From an uncultured Candidatus Saccharibacteria bacterium (GTDB lineage Bacteria; Patescibacteriota; Saccharimonadia; Saccharimonadales; Saccharimonadaceae): a DNA stretch of 11,998 bases. A model generated the notes under the pieces. That model saw nothing but the letters and a program-made list of their open reading frames with translations. It was not told the origin of the DNA and did no database searches. A program made the translations under genes and the position numbers. Location of the stretch: assembly GCA_938046115.1 (NCBI GenBank), contig CALIXX010000061.1, positions 1 to 11,998 of the forward strand, in the 5' to 3' direction. Positions 6,134-11,998 of this stretch are shown in pieces. Each line of letters begins with the position of its first letter. Position 1 is the first letter of the stretch.

Positions 6134-6724
6134 ATGAAGCAAATTGTACATATTCATGGTGGATCACCTTTTGATTCCTACGAGCGCTATCTCTCCGCGC
6201 TGCGCACTAACCCACTTACTTATGAAAGTCTTTTTCGTAAAACAAAATGGCGCGATTGGCTCGCTGTGACAATGACAGATTTTGACGTACTCTTGCCTAC
6301 CATGCCCAACAAGCAAAACGCGCGGTATTCCGAATGGAAAATCTACTTCGAGAAGTTGCTGCCACTGCTTGGTAATGATGTGCAGCTCATTGGCAGTAGC
6401 CTTGGGGGGATATTCTTGGCAAAGTATTTACACGATAACCCTCTTAGCACGCCAGTCACTCGACTAATCTTAATTGCTGCTCCATACGATGATGCAACTC
6501 ACGAAGACTTGGGCGATTTTATATTACCAAGCGCCACTGGGCTCGAAAAATCCGCCAAAGAAATTCACCTGCTACACAGCAAAGACGATACCATCGTACC
6601 ATTTACTGAGCTCGCAAAGTTTCAGTCTGATCTACCAAGCGCAAAAAGTCATATATTCGTTGACCGAGGTCATTTCCAACAGCCAACCTTCCCCGAACTA
6701 AAAGAATTGCTAGAGCAAAAATAG
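6134..6724 (+). CDS. RBBP9/YdeN-type alpha/beta hydrolase
   Basis: A predicted small serine hydrolase of 196 residues, close to the usual size of the RBBP9/YdeN family; its substrate is unknown. The oxyanion-side HGG motif is at 8-10 (IVHIHGG). The nucleophile elbow GSSLG has Ser89, the acid is Asp151 or Asp152 in HSKDDTIVP, and the general base is His180 in VDRGHF. The frame stays open far upstream, but that part crosses a tRNA gene in antisense. The true start is the ATG at 6134, which sits 6 nt after a -10 box and has no Shine-Dalgarno, so the mRNA is predicted to be leaderless. The gene is convergent with the tRNA-Cys unit. Its TAG stop lies inside that unit's terminator stem. The same fold is embedded in ileS in this window. 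Confidence 0.88.
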   Translation: MKQIVHIHGGSPFDSYERYLSALRTNPLTYESLFRKTKWRDWLAVTMTDFDVLLPTMPNKQNARYSEWKIYFEKLLPLLGNDVQLIGSSLGGIFLAKYLHDNPLSTPVTRLILIAAPYDDATHEDLGDFILPSATGLEKSAKEIHLLHSKDDTIVPFTELAKFQSDLPSAKSHIFVDRGHFQQPTFPELKELLEQK

Positions 6725-6743
6725 CTCTATCGAGAGAGCTATT
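6717..6743 (-). terminator. Terminator of tRNA-Cys, overlapping the hydrolase stop codon
   Basis: A 9-bp perfect stem, AATAGCTCT / AGAGCTATT (6720-6728 / 6735-6743, loop of 6 nt), is followed on the minus strand by a T tract. It lies 13 nt after the tRNA-Cys CCA. The stem includes the TAG (6722-6724) of the convergent hydrolase gene. On the plus strand no T tract follows. Confidence 0.85.
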
Positions 6744-6755
6744 CATCAACAATTG

Positions 6756-6829
6756 TGGAGGCACGTACGAGAGTCGAACTCGTCTAAAAGGTTTTGCAGA
6801 CCTCTGCGTAACCGCTCCGCCAACGCGCC
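6756..6829 (-). tRNA. tRNA-Cys(GCA)
   Basis: The 74-nt cloverleaf has acceptor GGCGCGT pairing with ACGTGCC (one G-U) and anticodon loop CTGCAAA with anticodon GCA. The T-arm is ACGAG-TTCGACT-CTCGT. Discriminator T73 is the cysteine identity base, and CCA is encoded (6758-6756). Confidence 0.97.
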
Positions 6830-6837
6830 ACACCCCT

Positions 6838-6846
6838 ATTATACCA
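6838..6846 (-). promoter_or_regulatory. tRNA-Cys extended -10 promoter
   Basis: TGGTATAAT on the minus strand ends 8 nt before the first base of the mature tRNA, so transcription should begin almost at the tRNA 5' end. It lies only a few bases downstream of the ABC transporter stop codon. Confidence 0.75.
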
Positions 6847-6848
6847 AA

Positions 6849-8657
6849 CTATATCTGTTCTTTGAACATCTCGTAGAATGCACCACGCTGCGCCATCAAT
6901 GCGGTGGCAGTGCCATGCTCAACAATGCGGCCGTGGGCGATAACGTAGATGGCGTCCGCCTTCTTAACAGTACTATAGCGGTGGCTAATGGTGATGATAG
7001 TCTTGCCCTGCTTAGCAAAGAGGTGGCGAAAGATGCGTGCTTCGGCGGCGGCATCAATGGCACTGGTGGGCTCGTCAAGGATGATGATAGGCGCATTGCG
7101 ATACAAGTTGCGTGCTAAGGCCAGGCGCTGCCACTGCCCACCAGATAGATCGACCCCTGTTTCGTGGTCATCCGCCTCCATCCATTTGCTGATATAGCTG
7201 TTCCCGCCCTGAGGGAGCTTGCGGACAAAATCGGCTGCCTCGGCCTGGCGCAGTGCAGCATCACGGCGCGCTGCATCCACTGGCTGCGAGACATCGCCAT
7301 ACCAAACATTCTCGTGCGCTGTGGCGAAGTCGTAGCGGATGAACTCCTGCCCCAGCACAGCCAATTGCCGGTGCCATACTGCTGGGTTGATATGGCGGAG
7401 ATCGTGCCCATCAATGGTAATGGTGCCCTTGGTAGGCTGGTAGAGACCAGTGAGCAACCGAGCGAGCGTGCTCTTGCCAGCGCCATTTTCACCCACAATG
7501 GCAATGTGCTGACCACGGCGAATCGTGAGAGAAATATCACGCAGCACCGCCGTCTGCGTGCCTGGATAGCAAAATGACACTTGCTGCACCGCGATCGCAT
7601 CACGCAGCGTTACCTCATCAATGGTGGCTGCATGGCTTGCAACCGGCAGCGCCATAAACCGCTGGTAGTCTGCCATAGTGGCGAGGTCTTCGTCAATCAT
7701 ATTATATGTATTGATCACGCTGTCCATCCCACTCATCACTCGCCCTACCATTTGCTGCACGAGCACAAATTGCCCAATTGGCTGGCGATGCGCCACGATC
7801 TCCAGCACCACCCAAGCAAGCGCCACTACCTCTGCTACTGCCTGGATAATCTCTCCGCCCAGGCGCTGCCCCATAAAGCGGCGCTCGTAGCCAAGCATCC
7901 GCAGCCGATCTTTATCCCGCAGTGCTGCTCGCTCACCAAGCAGATGGCGAATCACTCCATAGAGACGCAGCTCAGCAATGAAGTTTGGCCGGCTAAGGAT
8001 GTGCTCGATCCACGCCATGCGCCGCCGCGTCGCCACCTGCTCGCGCCAGTGGCCAGCCTGCAAACGCGACAGCCGCACCTGCACCACACTACTTGGCACA
8101 AGCGCCACGAGCACGAGCAACCCCAGCCACCAGCTCACCATCACCATCATCCACAGGCCTGTTGCCAGCGACACCAGCGCTGTCAGCATTCGCACCAGTT
8201 GGGTAAAGAGGTACGAAAATGACTGGACGAAGCGCTGTGCCTTATCAAACATATCAATGGTCGCAGGGTCGTCGTAGCGCCAAAAATCCAGCGCGTGGAG
8301 GCGGGCATACATATGGTCGCTCATGGCCGCCTCGATGCGGTAGCGCGACACTTGGTCGTAATACCCCTGCACCACCGACCATACACTCGCCACCACACCC
8401 AGCACTACAGTCGTCACCACATAGGTAAGGAGCTGCTGCGGCTGCCCACCCATTGCATATGCCTCAGCCAAAGCCGTTGTGGTAAGAGCGGCGTAGTAGG
8501 CCGTAGCTAGTGGCAGCACCGCCGACAGCACCGCTCCCACTGCTTGGACTGCAATCGTCAGCGGTGCCTCCCGCCAAATAATCCGCACCACCAGCCACAA
8601 CCCCGCCAAGCGCTGGCGTAGTGAGGGGGTAGGTATGGTGGTAGGTAGTTTAGTCAT
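6849..8657 (-). CDS. Exporter-type ABC transporter, fused permease and ATPase
   Basis: A 602-residue half-transporter predicted to work as a homodimer, or with a partner outside this window, and to export an unknown substrate using ATP. The transmembrane domain (about 20-330) has hydrophobic segments near 35-58, 77-97, 155-190 and 268-290. The nucleotide-binding domain begins near 355. It has Walker A GENGAGKST (389-397, Lys395), Q-loop Gln437 (LGQEF), signature LSGGQWQRL (504-512), Walker B IIILDEP (524-530, Glu529), D-loop SAID (532-535) and H-loop His559. All catalytic motifs are intact. The ATG at 8657 lies about 32 nt after an extended -10 box with no clear Shine-Dalgarno. No partner gene is adjacent. 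It ends in TAG. Confidence 0.95.
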   Translation of the reverse strand: MTKLPTTIPTPSLRQRLAGLWLVVRIIWREAPLTIAVQAVGAVLSAVLPLATAYYAALTTTALAEAYAMGGQPQQLLTYVVTTVVLGVVASVWSVVQGYYDQVSRYRIEAAMSDHMYARLHALDFWRYDDPATIDMFDKAQRFVQSFSYLFTQLVRMLTALVSLATGLWMMVMVSWWLGLLVLVALVPSSVVQVRLSRLQAGHWREQVATRRRMAWIEHILSRPNFIAELRLYGVIRHLLGERAALRDKDRLRMLGYERRFMGQRLGGEIIQAVAEVVALAWVVLEIVAHRQPIGQFVLVQQMVGRVMSGMDSVINTYNMIDEDLATMADYQRFMALPVASHAATIDEVTLRDAIAVQQVSFCYPGTQTAVLRDISLTIRRGQHIAIVGENGAGKSTLARLLTGLYQPTKGTITIDGHDLRHINPAVWHRQLAVLGQEFIRYDFATAHENVWYGDVSQPVDAARRDAALRQAEAADFVRKLPQGGNSYISKWMEADDHETGVDLSGGQWQRLALARNLYRNAPIIILDEPTSAIDAAAEARIFRHLFAKQGKTIITISHRYSTVKKADAIYVIAHGRIVEHGTATALMAQRGAFYEMFKEQI

Positions 8658-8689
8658 GATATTCAGTTATCGTGCAGGCTTGTAGCCCC

Positions 8690-8698
8690 ATTGTAGCA
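8690..8698 (-). promoter_or_regulatory. ABC transporter extended -10 promoter
   Basis: TGCTACAAT on the minus strand lies 32 nt before the ATG at 8657 and is identical to the htpX -10 region. No -35 box is evident. Confidence 0.55.
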
Positions 8699-8778
8699 AT
8701 TGTCGCTCCGTACTTTTTTAATCTTTTGGAGAAAAAACATGGGTGAGAGCTACCACGAGAGAAAGCGATCGAGCGAGG

Positions 8779-8813
8779 GGCTGGCTTTTAATACTCCCTA
8801 CTGGTAGCCAGCC
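8779..8813. repeat. Inverted repeat
   Basis: Perfect 8-bp arms GGCTGGCT (8779-8786) and AGCCAGCC (8806-8813) with a 19-nt loop and no T tract. Function unknown. Confidence 0.5.
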
Positions 8814-8949
8814 TCATACATTGACTACGTCGGATATGTTGATAAAACGAGCAGCTGCTCTTGTAGCTGGTCTCTCAATATTTTTGGTGAGGATGCTAGG
8901 CTGGCGCAAGAGATGAGTATAGCTATAGAAACTCAAATATTGCCAGCCA

Positions 8950-8995
8950 CCAAGCTCGAGTGGCGTCTCACGACTGGTGTGCCACCCGAGCTTGG
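8950..8995. repeat. Long inverted repeat just downstream of ileS
   Basis: 15-bp arms CCAAGCTCGAGTGGC (8950-8964) and GCCACCCGAGCTTGG (8981-8995) with one mismatch and a 16-nt loop. It lies 18 nt past the ileS stop on the minus strand and may help form or stabilise the mRNA 3' end. There is no U tract, so a classic intrinsic terminator is not supported. Confidence 0.65.
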
Positions 8996-9013
8996 CATGT
9001 GTTTCTCGCAGAC

Positions 9014-11998
9014 CTATGCTTTCCCCAGGCTCACCTGCAGCTCAGCGCCATCTACCGTGGCAGTGGTGTGGTAGAGCGCATCACCCGGCTGCTCGGGCGC
9101 CATTGTGGCAAGGGTTTCGCTGGCGATTGTGTCTGCATACTCAGTGAGGGCTTGGCGCAGCTGCGCGGCTGCGTCACTAGCTGGTTGCGCCTGGCTTGGC
9201 ACCGCCGATTGGCTGGCGGGCTCAGCCCCGACCGCGAGGTGCAGCATAATCCGATCATCCACCTGCAGCCCAGCCTTCTTGCGCGCGCTCTGGACGTGGC
9301 GAATGACTTCACGCATCAAGCCTTCGCGCTTGAGCTCAGGTGTGATCGTCTTATCAATTTCGACCCAGCTTTCTGGCTTGATGGCACCCTCAGTCACGTC
9401 ATCATCCGCCAGGTATTCATCCACATTCTCAACCCAGCGAATCTCCTTGACATTCAGCTCCTCGGCCATGATCTGCTCGTAGTACTCAGCCAGCTTTGCA
9501 CCCGCATAGGCCGCACGTTGCAGCGGCTGACGCACCTTGATCGACTCCTGGTGCTCATCCTTCTTCATGCGCAGGCTCAGGCCGGTGTTGATCAGCTCAC
9601 GCGTGCGGGCCATATCGGTCAAAATCTGCTCATCCACCGCGCCAGCTGGCAGCCAATTCTTGAGGTGAATCGACTCGTTATCACCCGTCAGGTTATGGTA
9701 CAACTCCTCAGCCAAGAACGGCGTAAACGGTGCCAGCAGGTAGCTCAGGCGCACCAGCACATAGTGCAGCGTGCGGTAGGCATCGCTCTTGTCGCCATCG
9801 TCTTCCGACTTCCAGAAACGGCGGCGGCTGCGGCGGACGTACCAGTTGCTGGCATCGTCCAGGAACGGCAAAATTGGGCTGAGCGCATCGGGGATATTAT
9901 AGGCATCCATCTGCTTCTCGACCTCCGCCACCAGCTCATGCAAGCGGCTGATGATCCAGATATCGAGGGGGTTGGTCAGCTTGGTGATATCAACACTAAT
10001 CTGGAACGAGTTCTCAGTTCCAGGGCGAGACAAGGATTCGGGAGTATCGGAGTGAGCCGTATTGGTGATACGGTGAACGAGAAACGCATCCGAAGACGCC
10101 GTATCGTACGGAAATGTGAACTCGTCAACTTCCGCGTACATGGTAAAGAAATCATACATATTCCAAATCATCGCCAGCTTCCGAGCCACATCACCCACAT
10201 CCTTATCGTGCAGCGCGAAGTCCTCGCCATTGAGCAGCGGGCTACTCAGCAGCAAGAAGCGTAAGGAATCAGCACTGAACTTATCCATCAGCTCGTTCGG
10301 ATCGGTAAAGTTGCCCAGGGATTTACTCATCTTGCGGCCGTCATTGCCCGCCACCACACCGGTGGTGATAACGTTGCTGTAGGCATTTTTGTGCTGCGCG
10401 CCGGCCTCGCCAAAGGCACCGATCTCGGCCAAGGCGGCGTTGACGGCGTGCACGTAGTAGAACCACGCCCGCACCTGGCCAATGTACTCAACGATGAAGT
10501 CCGCCGGGTAATTCTGCTCAAATTTAGCCTGGTTTTCAAACGGATAATGCAGCTGGGCAAACGGCATGCTACCGCTCTCGAACCAACAGTCCAGCACCTT
10601 ATCAATACGCGTAAATGTCTCGCCGTCAATCGTAAAGGTAATATCGTCTACCCACGGACGGTGGTAATCATCCAGCTCCACGCCGCTCAGCTCCTTCAGC
10701 TCCGCGTACGAGCCAACCACCTTGACGGTACCCCGGTCACCCTTCCACACCGGCATGGCCGTCGCCCAAAAGCGGTCGCGGCTCAGGTTCCAGTCTGGTG
10801 CTTGCTCAATATTCTTCGCAAAGCGGCCATGCTTGAGGTGGCGTGGAAACCAATTGATATGCTCATTTTGCTCCAGCATCAGCGGCTTCTGCCCCTGGAT
10901 GTCGAAGAACCAACTTGGAATAGCTCGGTACATAATACGTTGTTTGCTTCTCGGATTGAACGGATATTCGTGACGAATGTACTCAATCTTCCACACCGCG
11001 CCCTTTTCTTTCAGGTCTTTGGCAATGAACTTGTTATTGCCCCACACCTCGAGACCTTTGTAATTGCTATCAGTGTAGTAACCGTTATCGTCGATCACAT
11101 GGAAGGGTGCGATGCCATTGGCTTTACCAAGCTCAAAGTCATCCTCACCATAGGCCGGCGCGATGTGCACGATACCGGTACCCGATTCATTTGAAACAAA
11201 ATCCGCCGCGTAGATAGTGTGAATCTTGTCATTCTGCGGCCAGGTCGAGCCGGTATCGAGCGGCTGGTAGTTCTTGCCGACCAATTCGCTGCCGGGGAAG
11301 GTGCGCAATACTTTGTAATCAAGCGGCTGGTGCTTTTCGTCCTGCAGGGTGCGCTCGAGGGCTTCTTCGGCGATGATCAGCTTTTCACTTAGCGGCAGTG
11401 TGATCTCTGGTGCCAAACTCTTCTCCGCCGCAAAGAAGTGCCCTTTGCCTGGCTCATACTGCATCGACGCACCGAGCTCTTTGCCAAGCTGCGCAAAGCC
11501 CTGGTTAAGCACATCAGCATCGTCCGAATAGATAATGGTTGGTCGCTGAGCAATCTTCCGTCGCACCTGAGCAAAATCAACCGTAAGACCAACATAGCCT
11601 GACTCCTGCTTCCATTGCTCATCATTACTGTTTGACACACCATACGCTGGCGCGATCATCGTCAGCGATGCAACCGTCACATTAGCATCCTGCAAATATT
11701 GCAAGAACGTTGCTGCACCCAGCGAATGCGTCACCACATGCGCATGAGTAAAGTCGTATTGCGCCAACTGCTCTACATTTTCTATTAAGTCTGGGCTGTC
11801 AGGGTTAATGTGGTCAATGATCGTTACTGTATACCCCTGTTGCTCAAGCTGCTGCTTCAGCTGTGGATAGTACTCACGCGATGCGTAGGCATGCTTACCC
11901 GAGATCAAGAACACGTTTTTTGTACCCTTTGATACCTTCACTTCGCAGTACGTCATATCTGGGTTGACGGCCAGCATCAGGTTGGCCGGTAGCGTCCA
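9014..11998 (-). CDS. ileS: Isoleucyl-tRNA synthetase with embedded hydrolase domain (5' end outside window)
   Basis: Charges tRNA-Ile with isoleucine and edits misactivated valine. 994 residues are visible, and the frame is open to the window edge. The HIGH motif and first half of the catalytic core are upstream. The visible part starts with the editing motif WTLPAN (11998 onward) and LAVNPD. It includes the CP1 editing motif GTGIVHIAPAYGEDDF with Asp at 11140-11138, then YRAIPSWFF, LDCWFESGSMPFAQ, and KMSKS at 10333-10319. The anticodon-binding domain includes ASNWYVRRSRRRFW and LAPFTPFLAEELY. The tail ITPELKREGLMREVIRHVQ matches the type-2, eukaryote-like IleRS. Two insertions interrupt it: a hydrolase-like domain of about 175 residues within CP1, and about 40 residues at 9985-10105. 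The usual CxxC before YRA..SWF is replaced by NPRS. It ends in TAG. Confidence 0.96.
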   Translation of the reverse strand, partial: WTLPANLMLAVNPDMTYCEVKVSKGTKNVFLISGKHAYASREYYPQLKQQLEQQGYTVTIIDHINPDSPDLIENVEQLAQYDFTHAHVVTHSLGAATFLQYLQDANVTVASLTMIAPAYGVSNSNDEQWKQESGYVGLTVDFAQVRRKIAQRPTIIYSDDADVLNQGFAQLGKELGASMQYEPGKGHFFAAEKSLAPEITLPLSEKLIIAEEALERTLQDEKHQPLDYKVLRTFPGSELVGKNYQPLDTGSTWPQNDKIHTIYAADFVSNESGTGIVHIAPAYGEDDFELGKANGIAPFHVIDDNGYYTDSNYKGLEVWGNNKFIAKDLKEKGAVWKIEYIRHEYPFNPRSKQRIMYRAIPSWFFDIQGQKPLMLEQNEHINWFPRHLKHGRFAKNIEQAPDWNLSRDRFWATAMPVWKGDRGTVKVVGSYAELKELSGVELDDYHRPWVDDITFTIDGETFTRIDKVLDCWFESGSMPFAQLHYPFENQAKFEQNYPADFIVEYIGQVRAWFYYVHAVNAALAEIGAFGEAGAQHKNAYSNVITTGVVAGNDGRKMSKSLGNFTDPNELMDKFSADSLRFLLLSSPLLNGEDFALHDKDVGDVARKLAMIWNMYDFFTMYAEVDEFTFPYDTASSDAFLVHRITNTAHSDTPESLSRPGTENSFQISVDITKLTNPLDIWIISRLHELVAEVEKQMDAYNIPDALSPILPFLDDASNWYVRRSRRRFWKSEDDGDKSDAYRTLHYVLVRLSYLLAPFTPFLAEELYHNLTGDNESIHLKNWLPAGAVDEQILTDMARTRELINTGLSLRMKKDEHQESIKVRQPLQRAAYAGAKLAEYYEQIMAEELNVKEIRWVENVDEYLADDDVTEGAIKPESWVEIDKTITPELKREGLMREVIRHVQSARKKAGLQVDDRIMLHLAVGAEPASQSAVPSQAQPASDAAAQLRQALTEYADTIASETLATMAPEQPGDALYHTTATVDGAELQVSLGKA
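9985..10105 (-). repeat. In-frame palindromic insertion within ileS
   Basis: Between YAEVDEFTFPYD and LTNPLDIW, where IleRS normally has a short linker before the anticodon-binding domain, lie about 40 extra polar residues including HSDTPESLSRPGTENSF. Their DNA contains two perfect hairpins: CTGGAAC / GTTCCAG (10001-10007 / 10017-10023, loop of 9 nt) and CCGTAT / ATACGG (10057-10062 / 10068-10073, loop of 5 nt). The frame is kept. It resembles a palindromic element inserted into a tolerant linker. Confidence 0.55.
11390..11925 (-). other. RBBP9/YdeN-like hydrolase domain inserted in the IleRS editing domain
   Basis: About 175 residues lie between CEVKV, which follows WTLPAN, and EKLIIAEEALERTL. 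In other IleRS proteins these two parts are almost adjacent. The insert reads as a small alpha/beta hydrolase. It has an opening beta strand NVFLISG, a nucleophile elbow THSLG with Ser (11725-11723), strand LTMIAPAY, an acid-loop IIYSDDADVL with Asp at 11524-11522 or 11515-11513, and GKGHFF with His at 11440-11438. The triad spacing (about 67 residues from Ser to the first Asp, 95 from Ser to His) is close to that of the stand-alone hydrolase in this window. Catalytic activity is inferred; the elbow has Thr instead of the first Gly of GxSxG. Confidence 0.85.

Larger units (their letters stand above)
8699..9013. other. Hairpin-rich intergenic region between ileS and the ABC transporter
   Basis: I see no convincing gene. 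The stretch holds an 8-bp inverted repeat (8779-8813), a 12-bp palindrome GAGCAGCTGCTC (8849-8860) and a long inverted repeat (8950-8995) next to the ileS stop. A plus-strand frame of 22 codons (ATG 8739, TAG 8807) has TTTTGGAG 7 nt upstream of its start. It leads to no plus-strand gene, so I do not call it. Confidence 0.5.

Noticed and set aside
7581..8222. 213-codon plus-strand open frame, rich in His
   Set aside because: Antisense to the ABC transporter membrane domain; the composition is the expected complement of that gene.
8739..8807. 22-codon plus-strand frame with a good Shine-Dalgarno
   Set aside because: It resembles a leader peptide before a hairpin, but no plus-strand gene follows for it to regulate.
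8975..8996. GGGTGGCAC on the minus strand, resembling a T-box core
   Set aside because: It lies downstream of ileS rather than upstream, and I see no specifier stem or antiterminator fold.
8960..10264. 434-codon plus-strand open frame
   Set aside because: It lies almost entirely antisense to ileS, whose motifs are unambiguous; the translation has no recognisable domain.
10391..11194. 267-codon plus-strand open frame
   Set aside because: Antisense shadow of the ileS catalytic and editing regions.

Overview
The window looks like chromosomal DNA from a small-genome bacterium of roughly 54% GC. My best guess is the Patescibacteria/CPR radiation, possibly Saccharibacteria. That guess rests on compact gene spacing, almost leader-less promoters, CCA-encoding tRNA genes and unusual housekeeping enzymes; no marker gene here proves it. 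Nearly all genes lie on the minus strand.

Layout: (1) 1-1574, the first 524 codons of NAD-dependent DNA ligase (ligA), whose 3' end is outside the window. (2) 1575-2081, a long intergenic region with a 141-bp nested palindromic element. (3) 2082-4230, a tight htpX / basic-tailed membrane protein operon. (4) 4231-5186, an island between htpX and lemA. It holds a second copy of part of the palindromic element, an AT-rich palindrome, two more inverted repeats and a small plus-strand membrane protein gene. (5) 5187-5845, lemA with its own terminator and promoter. (6) 5949-6829, tRNA-Leu(UAA), a plus-strand RBBP9/YdeN-type serine hydrolase, and tRNA-Cys(GCA). (7) 6849-8698, a fused exporter-type ABC transporter. 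(8) 8699-9013, a hairpin-rich intergenic region. (9) 9014-11998, isoleucyl-tRNA synthetase (ileS), whose 5' end is outside the window.

The most striking feature is in ileS. Just after the WTLPAN motif of the CP1 editing domain, the reading frame carries about 175 extra residues that read as a complete RBBP9/YdeN-like alpha/beta-hydrolase domain with a plausible Ser-Asp-His triad. A stand-alone member of the same fold is encoded 5 kb away. The same ileS gene also has an in-frame insertion of about 40 codons built around DNA palindromes. It has lost the CxxC pair usually seen in its CP1 domain. LigA in this window has likewise lost all four zinc-finger cysteines.

HtpX and LemA are often found together and are linked to envelope quality control. 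Here they are split by the repeat-rich island. All six complete larger genes end in TAG, whereas the small island gene ends in TGA.
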